A program made the position numbers and the translations under genes. Under the pieces are notes generated by a model. It did not search any database and was not told where the DNA came from. It saw only the letters and a list, made by a program, of their open reading frames with translations. A DNA stretch of 32,386 nucleotides from an uncultured Flavobacteriaceae bacterium. Lineage in GTDB: Bacteria; Bacteroidota; Bacteroidia; Flavobacteriales; Flavobacteriaceae. This document shows, in pieces, positions 1 to 8,756 of the stretch. How positions within the stretch are numbered: position 1 is the stretch's first letter; the number at the start of each line of letters is the position of its first letter. The stretch covers positions 1-32,386 of the forward strand of contig CALGLR010000043.1 of NCBI GenBank assembly GCA_937959395.1, in the 5' to 3' direction.

Positions 1-930
1 CAACTTCAGCCGAATCGTTAATACATGGCGCAATAGCCGCGACAGTATATAGATAGGTATTAGAAGTATCTATATTAGGATTAAAAATACCAGTCCCACT
101 AGCAAGAGCAGGATTCCAAGTTCCTCCAGGATCAGCAGTAACACCAAGTAGAGAGAAAAGATCAATAGGAGCGGCAGAAGTACAAATAGAAAGAGTCGCG
201 TCTTCACCAGCATTAACAAGAGGATTAACCGTTACAGTAATTGTAGCTGTATCCGGAATACAAGGCGCAATACCTTGTACCGTATAGGTGTAAATTCCAG
301 GAGTGTCAATAGAAGGATTAAATACTCCAGTAGTACTATTAAGAGTGGGTGTCCATATTCCTCCAATATCAGGTGACCCTCCTAGTATATTAAAAAGATC
401 GACAGCGTTATCATTATTACAAAGCGCAATAGTATCATTATTACCTGCACTTGGAGAGGCATTCACATTCACTAATACATCCGCCGTATCATTAGGACAA
501 GGAGCTGTTCCAGTTAAAGTATAAGTATATCTACCAGCAGCATCTAAGTTAGGATCAAAAATACCAGTTCCACTTGTAAGAGTTGGTGTCCAAATACCAC
601 CAGGATCAGGAGTCCCATTTAAATTATCAAAAAGATTAATAGGACTATCAGTTTCACATAATGCGACATTACCATTAATACCTGCATTAGGTTCAATATT
701 AATTGAAACTACCACATTGGCCGCAACATCAGGACAGGTATTATTGGAAGCAATGGTATAGGTATAAGTATCAGCAGGATCTATAGCAGGATCAAAAACA
801 CCAGAACCACTTGTAAGAACAGGCGTCCAAGTACCACCAGTATCTGGTGTGCCACCAAGGCTATCGAATAAATTTACAGCAGTTCCTGTATTGCAAAGTA
901 CTAGTGCACCATCTGTACCTGGATCGGATG
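1..930 (-). repeat. Tandem Ig-like repeats in gene 1 (at least four copies)
   Basis: Four consecutive units of about 235-240 bp encode the pattern P.AG.(D/N)G...LC......DLF..LGGTPD.GG.WTP.L.SGTG.FDP.ID.AGTYTYT......C. The fourth runs off the left edge. Units differ by substitutions, so they are diverged protein repeats and not recent DNA duplicates. One more unit lies apart near 2270-2520. Confidence 0.85.
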
Positions 931-3178
931 TATTAAAAGGTTCTCTATAATCTACATCATTTCCAGGAGTTTGGTTATCTGGAAGTGCAGTTGGTACTTC
1001 ATTTCCATCAGTAGGATTAGTAACAGAAGTTGTTGTTCCTAAAACGATAGTATCATAGGCATCATCTAATCCGTCATTATCTGTATCTGTGCCAGAAGCA
1101 ATAGTATTAGCAATACCATCACCATCTGTATCATACCCTTCAATATTATCACCTAAACAATCATCATCAGAATTTAAATCTAAATAATCTGGCAGCGCAT
1201 CTCCATCTGTATTTATAGGAGTTATGGGATTAGCCCCCATATCGTATATGTCATCTACACCATTTTGATTAATGTCATTTCCGCTAGGTGCGATGTAAGT
1301 GAGCGTGAGTTGCGCTTCAATATTATCTTGAATACCGTCATTATCTGCATCAATATCAATATAATCGGGAGATTCAGCTGCATCTGTATCTATAGGTGTT
1401 GTTCCACCAGAAGCAGAAACGGGAACACCATTAGCATCAACAGGTCCATCTGCTATTCCATCATTATTAGCATCAATTACATTGGGGTTTCCAGCTTCAA
1501 CGATGTCATAAATTCCATCATTATCAGAATCTAAATCATAGATATTAGCTATACCATCGTTATCTGAGTCACAGAAAGTTCTACGAAATCTAACATTATC
1601 CATAGCTGCATCGTAGCCAGCAACACCAAAATTAATATTTCTAAGACATATAGTAACTGTCGTGGCATCTGGTAATGTTGTATAATCAAAACCAGCTTCT
1701 TGCCATCCATTGGAATTAAGGGAGAGATCTATTTGAGTATCTGATTGTCCTAAATTTGTAGTTATTCCACTTTGATTATCTGTTAGTGAAAAGCCAAAAA
1801 TAGGAAAACCACCAGTGACATCATCTTTTATTACATTTAAAAAATAAGCTGAGAAGAAGTATTCTACATTTGGATCTACAATTAAGGTTTGACACCAAAA
1901 ATTTTGATTAGGAATGTTTTCTGGGAAATCAAAAATTGCAAATCTTTCACCTTCTTGAGCAAGACCATTAAAGTTTGGGTTACAATTACTGGCATTTAAA
2001 CCATTGGCAACTATAAAATAAGTGTCTGGTCCTCCTAATATTCCAGTCGTACAATCTCCATCATATCTACTATCGGAAATAAAATTAACATTACCAGATT
2101 CAAAACCTGAGTTAAGGGTCATGTTTGGTCCTAAAACTTTTTCAGGAAAATTGGCACTACATTGTGCATCTTCAACAGTGTCAAGAATTCCGTCATTATC
2201 ATCATCAAGATCTATATCGTCACAAATTGAATCGTTATCATTATCTCCAATACATCCAGGTGGATTACAGTCGTTGATGATAACGGTCGCAGTACTGGAA
2301 TCTGTACCGCAAATTGTATACCTGAATACGCTTGTTGTTGTAGGTCCAGGGTTTATAGAAAACGTAGCATTTACAGCATCAAATACTCCACCAATACCAG
2401 AATCTCTTGTCCATGTGCCTCCCGTATCCTCACCAGTAATTATATCAAAAAGGTTAATTAAATCATTTGAAGTATTACAAAGTGCAGTATCACCATTTAG
2501 TCCTGGATCAAAATCGGATTTGCGTAATAATTTTATATCGTCAATTAACATATATTCCGCACCCAATCCAGTAGTAGAAGTGGCACCTCCATCGATATCA
2601 GATATGAATTCTAACCGTTGACTAGTTGCATTGGCAGTGAAAGTTAGAGTGATTGTACTCCAAATCTGGTTTCCTGGCCCCAAGTAGGGGTCTCCAGGAG
2701 AAAATTGTCTATCTCCTCCAAACTCTACAATCCACCTTGCAGTTGCTCCAATTGGAGTTGATTCAATAGCATTAGCGGGATCATCGATTAAACCGCCGTG
2801 AGTTTGTTCAAACGTTACATCATATTCATCTCCAACGACTAAATTATTTACCGTTGCGAAAAAAGATTCTCCTAATATCTCTAAAGAAATTCCGCCAGCA
2901 AAAATACCACCCTGGTTTGAAGGCGGGCATAAAGGAGCTGCAAATGAAGTAGCAGATCTTGGAATATCCCATGAATCTGGTGTTTCTACGCCATTACTCC
3001 ATCCTCCTCCTGTAACATTTGCATTGTAATTATCATCAGTACTAGCTATACCAGCTAATGATTCGAAGGTGCCATCTGCACTATCTATAGGGACATCGCA
3101 TTGCGAATAAAGTTTATTAGAGATAATAAGGGAAAATAATATTATAAATATATAACTTGAAGTTAAAATATTTTTCAT
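1..3178 (-). CDS. T9SS surface adhesin with Ig-like repeats (partial, C-terminus outside window)
   Basis: The frame is open from an ATG at 3178 to the left edge without a stop (1059 complete codons), so the C-terminus is missing. It starts with a Sec signal peptide (MKNILTSSYIFIILF..., cleavage after about LYSQ, residue 26). Then come a probable beta-sandwich domain (about 27-215), one Ig-like repeat (about 220-303), an acidic DNDND/DDDNDG calcium-binding stretch of thrombospondin type 3 style (about 303-340), a second beta-sandwich region (about 340-535), a long DxDxDG block (about 535-743), and at least four tandem Ig-like repeats of about 78 residues with the core DLF..LGGTPD.GG.WTP. The same order is seen in the gene upstream at 3463-8424, which ends in a T9SS type B sorting domain, so a similar end is expected here. 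The likely role is a secreted, cell-surface adhesin exported by the T9SS; the ligand is unknown. The product should be over 1,100 residues. Confidence 0.85.
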   Translation of the reverse strand, partial: MKNILTSSYIFIILFSLIISNKLYSQCDVPIDSADGTFESLAGIASTDDNYNANVTGGGWSNGVETPDSWDIPRSATSFAAPLCPPSNQGGIFAGGISLEILGESFFATVNNLVVGDEYDVTFEQTHGGLIDDPANAIESTPIGATARWIVEFGGDRQFSPGDPYLGPGNQIWSTITLTFTANATSQRLEFISDIDGGATSTTGLGAEYMLIDDIKLLRKSDFDPGLNGDTALCNTSNDLINLFDIITGEDTGGTWTRDSGIGGVFDAVNATFSINPGPTTTSVFRYTICGTDSSTATVIINDCNPPGCIGDNDNDSICDDIDLDDDNDGILDTVEDAQCSANFPEKVLGPNMTLNSGFESGNVNFISDSRYDGDCTTGILGGPDTYFIVANGLNASNCNPNFNGLAQEGERFAIFDFPENIPNQNFWCQTLIVDPNVEYFFSAYFLNVIKDDVTGGFPIFGFSLTDNQSGITTNLGQSDTQIDLSLNSNGWQEAGFDYTTLPDATTVTICLRNINFGVAGYDAAMDNVRFRRTFCDSDNDGIANIYDLDSDNDGIYDIVEAGNPNVIDANNDGIADGPVDANGVPVSASGGTTPIDTDAAESPDYIDIDADNDGIQDNIEAQLTLTYIAPSGNDINQNGVDDIYDMGANPITPINTDGDALPDYLDLNSDDDCLGDNIEGYDTDGDGIANTIASGTDTDNDGLDDAYDTIVLGTTTSVTNPTDGNEVPTALPDNQTPGNDVDYREPFNTSDPGTDGALVLCNTGTAVNLFDSLGGTPDTGGTWTPVLTSGSGVFDPAIDPADTYTYTIASNNTCPDVAANVVVSINIEPNAGINGNVALCETDSPINLFDNLNGTPDPGGIWTPTLTSGTGIFDPNLDAAGRYTYTLTGTAPCPNDTADVLVNVNASPSAGNNDTIALCNNDNAVDLFNILGGSPDIGGIWTPTLNSTTGVFNPSIDTPGIYTYTVQGIAPCIPDTATITVTVNPLVNAGEDATLSICTSAAPIDLFSLLGVTADPGGTWNPALASGTGIFNPNIDTSNTYLYTVAAIAPCINDSAEV

Positions 3179-3274
3179 TTGCGTTATGAGTTTAATTTAT
3201 GCAACCAAATTATTTCTCATATGACTTTTGCGATTTGAGAGTTCGTTTAGTTGTTAGGATTAATCAATCAATTA

Positions 3275-3290
3275 TCGTAAAATTTTACGA
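3275..3290. promoter_or_regulatory. Perfect 16-bp palindrome, possible operator
   Basis: TCGTAAAATTTTACGA is a perfect dyad without a spacer. On the minus strand it begins three bases after the TAAATTTG element at 3294-3301, so it would cover the predicted transcription start of gene 1. That position suits a repressor site. The protein that would bind is unknown, and an AT-rich dyad can arise by chance. Confidence 0.35.
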
Positions 3291-3293
3291 GTT

Positions 3294-3301
3294 CAAATTT
3301 A
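3294..3301 (-). promoter_or_regulatory. Bacteroidota -7 element candidate for adhesin gene 1
   Basis: Minus-strand TAAATTTG matches the Bacteroidota -7 consensus TAnnTTTG, about 115 bases before the ATG at 3178. A TTG lies 25 bases further upstream (3327-3329), slightly further than the usual -33 spacing. Confidence 0.4.
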
Positions 3302-3387
3302 TGAAAGATTTATAAGAATGGTTTAACAATCAACCTAGTAGATTAACTCTTTATCGAATAATAATAAGTGCGCAGTATTTTTAATGC

Positions 3388-3429
3388 ATTGATAATTTAT
3401 AAGGCCAAAAGGCGTCTTAAATTATCAAT
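3388..3429 (-). terminator. Hairpin after adhesin gene 2, possible terminator
   Basis: A perfect 12-bp stem (ATTGATAATTTA at 3388-3399 with TAAATTATCAAT at 3418-3429) encloses 18 bases, which can form a small GCC-AAAA-GGC hairpin. It lies 34 bases after the stop codon at 3463. There is no strong T-run on the minus strand, so a terminator or mRNA-stabilising role is inferred from position. Confidence 0.45.
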
Positions 3430-3462
3430 ATGATAATATAATCATATTATATTGTTATATTA

Positions 3463-6400
3463 CTAACGTTTTAACGTAAAATGTGCTTTAAATTCTTTTC
3501 TTTCATCAGTATTTGGTTCTCTATAATCTACTGTGAACCAATAATCACTTGTTGGTAAAGTTTCATTATTATAAGTGCCATCCCACCCAGTTCCAAGGGG
3601 ACTTAATTCTTTTAAGAGCTTACCAAATCTATTAAAAATATAAATTTTGGCATCTGGCTGACTCTCAATACCTGTTATTTTCCATGTATCATGATAGCCA
3701 TCGGCATTTGGCGTAAAGTATGGAATATAGTCTATAACTAGAATCGTAACACTAGATTCTCCACATCCATTAAGATCCCTTGCAGTAATGGTATGTTCTC
3801 CGGCAGTAACATCTTCAAATGTATACGTATTATTATTTGGAGTGTTAAATACCCATGGTCCATTATCTAAGCTGAATTCATAAAAGGTAGTTACAGAACC
3901 ACCATTAGAAGCTGTTGCTAGAATTGTATTGTCTTCAACAAAAGTTAAAGATATTTGTTGAGCAGTTAATATTGGAGGAGCACTTTCTATAACGACAGTA
4001 TTTATTCCATTAGATACACAACCTGTAGTATTATCAGTAACAATAACACTATAATTTCCAATTTGAGGAGGAGTAATACTACCATTAATTTCTCCAGCTA
4101 TTATAACACCATCTAAAGACCATTCGAATGTGTAATTTGCAGTAGTTAAACCCGTATTTATAATAGGAGGAGGAATGACTTGAGTACCATTAGGGTCAAT
4201 ACATATGGTGTAAGAATCATCAATTGTAAATGATGGTATTGGATTTACTTTAAGAACGACTTCTGAAGTATTATAACAAGAAGTTGCAATATTTTCTACT
4301 CTAGCAAAAATGGTTTGTGTATTAATCGTGTTTTCATAAGAAGCTGGTAATGCATTTATTCCGTTATCAGCATCATTTTGTGTTAAATGATAGCTTACAG
4401 TAAAGTTAGCTGGGGCTTGTGCAGGCCCTAAAACGATAGCATTTCTTGATATTAAATTGAATACAGTTGAATCGTTAGTAGGATCTCCATCAAACTCCAT
4501 GTTATCATCACATAATTCGTAAGTATCTGGATTAGCTATAACTCCATCTTCTAATTCTATATTAAAAGTAATACTAGTGTCAATACAGCCAGTTGTTATT
4601 TCTCTAACTCTAGTGAATATAGTTTGCGGATTAGCAATATTATTATACGGACTAATTAAAGGGTTAACTCCAGTATTTGCATCTGGTTGGCTAATATGAT
4701 ACGTCACTGTATAATCTAAATTATCTGCAGTAATTAATGTAGTTTGTTGTTCTAAATTAAAAGCTTCAACAGTATCATTTCCAGTATCACATAGTCTTAA
4801 ATTATCAGGCTGAATAAGAGTTAAAGTATTGTCAAAAGTAACAACAACTTGAGATGCGTCATCTAAGCAAGGTGCTATAGCGGCTACGGTATAGGTATAT
4901 GTTCCAGCAATATCTATTGTAGGATCAAAAATATTGGTACCACTTGTAAGAGCAGGAGTCCATATTCCTCCTGTGTCTGGTGTTCCTCCTATTAAATCGA
5001 ACAAATTAACTGTATTTCCAGTATCACAAGTACTAAGTGCTGCATTTTCACCAGCGTTTACTGCAGGATTAACTGTTACTGTTGCTTCACTTCTTGCTTC
5101 TCCGCAACTTGTTGAATTTATAGTATACGTATAGGGTCCTGCTGCATCCAAGCTAGGATCAAAAACGCCAGTTCCGCTAGTTAACATTGGAGACCATGTG
5201 CCACCAGTATCTGGTGTGCCTCCAAGACTATTGAAAAGATCGATAGCATCATTATTATTACACAAAATAACCGTTCCATCTGTGCCAGGATTTGGTACAT
5301 TTATGATATTAACTATTACTTGGGCACTAGCATCTGAACAACTAGCAGGACCATTAATAGTGTAAGTGTAAGTATCAGCGGGATCAATATTAGGATTAAA
5401 AACACCCGTTCCACTGGCTAAAGGAGGCGTCCATGTTCCGCTTGCATCAGGTGTTCCACCTAAAATTGTAAATAAATCAACAGGATTATTCGTTTCACAA
5501 ATTTCTATGTTTCCATCTGTTCCAGCATCTGGTGTTGTATTGACACCAACTAAAACTTCGCTAGTATCATCTGCACAACCAATCACCGATACTGTATATG
5601 TGTAAATACCAGCATTATCGATAGATGGATCGAAAATACCCGTTCCACTTGCTAAATTAGGTGTCCATGTGCCTCCAGTATCTGGAGTACCTCCTAGTAA
5701 TGTGAATAAATCAACAGCATTTCCACTATCACATAATGTAATAGCGCTGTCTAAACCAGCATCAGGATCATCTATTAAATTTACTATTATTTGAGAAGTA
5801 TCATCTGGACATGGATTGGTTCCTGCAACTGTATAAGTGTATGTGCCACCAATATCTACTGTTGGATCGAAAACGCCAGTTCCACTTGCTAAATTAGGTG
5901 TCCATGTACCTCCGGTATCAGGATTTCCTAATATTAGTGTAAATAAATCTATAGAAGTACCAGAACTACAAATGTCTAAATCACTATCTTCTCCTGCATT
6001 TGGAGTCGAATTAATTGTTACAACGACATCTGTGCTTGAAGAAGCACAACCTGGGAATGCAATAGTATATGTATATGTATTAGCAACATCTATTGATGGG
6101 TCAAAAATACCAGTTCCACTTGCAAGTGGAGGCGTCCATTCTCCGCCAGCATTTGGAGTACCTCCTAAACTATCAAAAAGATCAATGGCATTATCTGTTT
6201 CACACAAGCTAACAGTACCATCTGTTCCTGTATCTGGATCTGTTCCTAAAGTAATAGTGATTTCAGCTTTTCTTTCAGGGCAATTTCCAATTATAGGTAA
6301 GGTATAGGTATATACACCAGCTGTATTTACAGTTGGATCAAAAGTTCCTAGCTCACCACCAGTTAAAATACTAGGTCCAGACCAATCGCCACCTGGGATA

Positions 6401-8424
6401 GCTGTAAGTACTAAACTATCAAAAAGGTTTATAGGCGTTGTTAAACCCGAACAAAAATCAAGTTCGATTTCTTCTAACAACTCTTCAAATTCATCTCTAA
6501 AATCGACATCATCTCCTGGATTGTGATTGTCTGGTAATGCGGTAGGGACTTCATTCCCATCTGAAGGATTAGTCACTGAATTAGCAACATTAAGTACAAC
6601 AGTGTCATAATTATTGTCTAAACCATCATTATCTGCATCTGCGCCAGCAGGAAGTATATCAGCAATTCCATCTTGATTAAGATCGTAAGCTTCAATATTA
6701 TCATCTAAACAATCATCATCAGAATTTAAGTCTAAATAATCTGGAGTGTTATCTCCATCTGTATCTTCAGGAGTTACAGGGTTATTTGCCATATCGTAAA
6801 CATCATCAACACCATTTCGATCTGTGTCGTTTCCGCTAGGTGCGATATAAGTAAAAGTTCCTTGTCCTTCTATATTATCTTGAATGCCGTCGTTATCTGC
6901 ATCAATATCTAAAAAATCAGCAAATGTAGTACCATCTGTATTTACAGGAATTGTTCCAGCTCCGGCAGAAATAGGAACCCCATTTGCTCCTACAGGACCA
7001 TCTGCAATACCATCATTGTTTGCATCAATAACTGCTGGATTACCAGCTTCTATGATATCAAAAATACCATCGTTATCACTATCTAAATCTAAATAATTAG
7101 GGATTTCATCTAAATCGAAATCACATTCTAATTGTGCAAAACGAATGTTATCTATTCCTACATCATTTCCATTTCCACCTTGTGGTTGTTGATTTGTAAT
7201 TAAGAGAGTTAAAAAGGTGGTTCTATCGGCATTAAAATTTAATAATAATGTTCTCCAAATATCATCATTTAGAACACCTAAAGCAGTAGAAGTTGTTTGG
7301 AAAATAGGAGGAGAGCCTGGTGGTAAGTTTTGATCTATCAATTCTAGATCTAATATAGGAGCATTTGCACAGCCTCCATCGCATAATCCTGCTATATCTA
7401 TTCTAAAGTTATATTCTGTACCATTTTGAATAGGTATGTCTGTAATTCTATATATAGGCTGATCTACATAACCATTATTAATATTAATTGCTAAGTAACG
7501 TCCATCTATATCTCCACTTCCGTCTGAGTTTGCAATAGGGTTAGCATTTGTCATGACAAATGTTGGTTCAAAATTATCTGAAGTTCCAAAAAAGGTTGAA
7601 GTTCCAACGTTATAAAACCCATCATTAGGCCATATAGGTGAGCGGTTGTGTCCTACTACGTTAGGATCTGTAGTTGGAACATTACCTTGTCCAAAATCGA
7701 TATCTACTATAGGTCTTGTTTCGGTTAATGTTCCTGCGGTACAAATGGCGTTTTCTACAGCATCTAATATACCATCGTTATCATCATCTAAATCCACATC
7801 GTTGGGTACACCATCATTATCAAAATCTAAATCTAAACATTCTCTAACTGTAACTTTCGCTTCAGCATTAGGACATGGCGCATTGCCATTTATAGTGTAT
7901 ATGTATTCGCCAGGAGCATCTGTACCAACAATAAAATCACCATTTCCTCCAGAAAGTGGTGGATTCCAAGTCCCTCCTGCATCAGGAGCGCCTTGTAATA
8001 TATTAAAGAGATTAATGGTTCCAGCCTGATTACATAGTAATAAACTGCCATCTGTTCCTGGGTTTGGAGAATCAACCACGACTATATCTATGGTTTGATT
8101 AACTCCATTTACTTGAAGTTGTATTGTACTGCTTTGTTGCAGGTCTGTAAGTAATAAAAAAGAATGATCATCACCTTGGCCTGAACCTCCTTGACCAACT
8201 GGCCATGGGTTATAGTTTTGTCCAGTAGTTATGTTAGTCCAATTATAATAATAACCTGGATCTGGTGGTGTAATTGTAGCATTGATTTGTATTGTAGTTC
8301 CTCTACAAATTGTAGTAGAACCGCCTCCATCAATTTCAAGATCTATTGCTGTTGGTGTTTGTCCGAATGTTGTCGTATACGTAAATAATAATACGAGGGT
8401 TGATAGTAAAAATTTAATATTCAT
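3463..8424 (-). CDS. Giant T9SS type B-sorted surface adhesin
   Basis: About 1,653 residues. The ATG at 8424 is preferred over one 24 bases upstream because it opens directly into a signal peptide (MNIKFLLSTLVLLF..., cleavage after about TFGQ). Order: one Ig-like repeat (about 118-196), DxDxDG calcium-binding stretch, beta-sandwich region with GHNRSP..., long DxDxDG block including LNSDDDCLDDNIEAYD, seven tandem Ig-like repeats, further Ig-like modules, and a C-terminal type B sorting domain with IPYFTPNADGYHDTW, IYIFNRFGKLL and GWDGTYN. In this family (TIGR04131-like) that tail directs T9SS secretion and surface attachment. The N-terminal half matches gene 1 and the C-terminal 450 residues match gene 3. 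The likely role is adhesion or gliding-related contact, comparable to SprB-type proteins; the ligand is unknown. Confidence 0.9.
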   Translation of the reverse strand: MNIKFLLSTLVLLFTYTTTFGQTPTAIDLEIDGGGSTTICRGTTIQINATITPPDPGYYYNWTNITTGQNYNPWPVGQGGSGQGDDHSFLLLTDLQQSSTIQLQVNGVNQTIDIVVVDSPNPGTDGSLLLCNQAGTINLFNILQGAPDAGGTWNPPLSGGNGDFIVGTDAPGEYIYTINGNAPCPNAEAKVTVRECLDLDFDNDGVPNDVDLDDDNDGILDAVENAICTAGTLTETRPIVDIDFGQGNVPTTDPNVVGHNRSPIWPNDGFYNVGTSTFFGTSDNFEPTFVMTNANPIANSDGSGDIDGRYLAININNGYVDQPIYRITDIPIQNGTEYNFRIDIAGLCDGGCANAPILDLELIDQNLPPGSPPIFQTTSTALGVLNDDIWRTLLLNFNADRTTFLTLLITNQQPQGGNGNDVGIDNIRFAQLECDFDLDEIPNYLDLDSDNDGIFDIIEAGNPAVIDANNDGIADGPVGANGVPISAGAGTIPVNTDGTTFADFLDIDADNDGIQDNIEGQGTFTYIAPSGNDTDRNGVDDVYDMANNPVTPEDTDGDNTPDYLDLNSDDDCLDDNIEAYDLNQDGIADILPAGADADNDGLDNNYDTVVLNVANSVTNPSDGNEVPTALPDNHNPGDDVDFRDEFEELLEEIELDFCSGLTTPINLFDSLVLTAIPGGDWSGPSILTGGELGTFDPTVNTAGVYTYTLPIIGNCPERKAEITITLGTDPDTGTDGTVSLCETDNAIDLFDSLGGTPNAGGEWTPPLASGTGIFDPSIDVANTYTYTIAFPGCASSSTDVVVTINSTPNAGEDSDLDICSSGTSIDLFTLILGNPDTGGTWTPNLASGTGVFDPTVDIGGTYTYTVAGTNPCPDDTSQIIVNLIDDPDAGLDSAITLCDSGNAVDLFTLLGGTPDTGGTWTPNLASGTGIFDPSIDNAGIYTYTVSVIGCADDTSEVLVGVNTTPDAGTDGNIEICETNNPVDLFTILGGTPDASGTWTPPLASGTGVFNPNIDPADTYTYTINGPASCSDASAQVIVNIINVPNPGTDGTVILCNNNDAIDLFNSLGGTPDTGGTWSPMLTSGTGVFDPSLDAAGPYTYTINSTSCGEARSEATVTVNPAVNAGENAALSTCDTGNTVNLFDLIGGTPDTGGIWTPALTSGTNIFDPTIDIAGTYTYTVAAIAPCLDDASQVVVTFDNTLTLIQPDNLRLCDTGNDTVEAFNLEQQTTLITADNLDYTVTYHISQPDANTGVNPLISPYNNIANPQTIFTRVREITTGCIDTSITFNIELEDGVIANPDTYELCDDNMEFDGDPTNDSTVFNLISRNAIVLGPAQAPANFTVSYHLTQNDADNGINALPASYENTINTQTIFARVENIATSCYNTSEVVLKVNPIPSFTIDDSYTICIDPNGTQVIPPPIINTGLTTANYTFEWSLDGVIIAGEINGSITPPQIGNYSVIVTDNTTGCVSNGINTVVIESAPPILTAQQISLTFVEDNTILATASNGGSVTTFYEFSLDNGPWVFNTPNNNTYTFEDVTAGEHTITARDLNGCGESSVTILVIDYIPYFTPNADGYHDTWKITGIESQPDAKIYIFNRFGKLLKELSPLGTGWDGTYNNETLPTSDYWFTVDYREPNTDERKEFKAHFTLKR
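4828..6452 (-). repeat. Seven tandem Ig-like repeats in gene 2
   Basis: Seven units of about 77-79 residues share DLF..LGGTPD.GG.WTP.LASGTG.FDP and YTYT. The first (DSLVLTAIPGGDWSGP) is the most diverged; the other six are close to each other. A further single copy is near the N-terminus (7838-8072). Confidence 0.88.
7838..8072 (-). repeat. Isolated N-terminal Ig-like repeat in gene 2
   Basis: One copy of the same unit (PNPGTDGSLLLC ... LFNILQGAPDAGGTW ... EYIYTI) lies between the signal-peptide region and the first calcium-binding stretch. Gene 1 has a diverged equivalent in the same place, near 2270-2520. Confidence 0.75.
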
Positions 8425-8756
8425 TGGGTATACTTTTATATTAATCATAGCACATTAATTAACATATAAGCAAGTTCAATTCGCTCGGGGTTTAAATTTA
8501 TATATTAAAAATATGTTTTGAATATATAATTTAATCAATATATGATACGATAAATACACATATGATAGATGTTTAAGGCTAAATGAAGTTATGAATTTTA
8601 ATGAAACCGAATGGTTTTAATAGTTAAATGGTCAATAAATAAGGATATAATTATATCCTCAATTTTATAATCGTATTTATACGTATTTTGTCTTTATTTT
8701 ATCAATAATAAATGAAGATGCTACAGTTAAATCTTGTTTGAAGGAATTATAAAGTT
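8425..8756. other. Intergenic region between adhesin genes 2 and 3
   Basis: Very AT-rich, no credible ORF. The only clear structures are the perfect 18-bp palindrome at 8642-8659 and a small CGTAT-TT-ATACG hairpin at 8672-8683. I found no TAnnTTTG element for gene 2 on the minus strand here. Confidence 0.55.
8642..8659 (-). terminator. Perfect palindrome after adhesin gene 3, possible terminator
   Basis: AGGATATAATTATATCCT is a perfect 18-bp dyad about 100 bases after the gene 3 stop. It has no spacer and no strong T-run, so it could be a weak terminator, a protein site or chance in AT-rich DNA. Confidence 0.3.

Larger units (their letters stand above)
3179..3462. other. Intergenic region between adhesin genes 1 and 2
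   Basis: No credible ORF. It holds a -7-like element (3294-3301), a perfect 16-bp palindrome (3275-3290), and a 12-bp-stem hairpin (3388-3429) after the gene 2 stop. A second, overlapping inverted repeat (8-bp arms, 3427-3434 and 3441-3448) lies just before it. Confidence 0.6.

Noticed and set aside
4828-6452. Regularly spaced repeats suggesting a CRISPR array
   Set aside because: Units are about 235 bp, diverged and in frame, with no short identical repeat and spacer pattern; they encode Ig-like domains.
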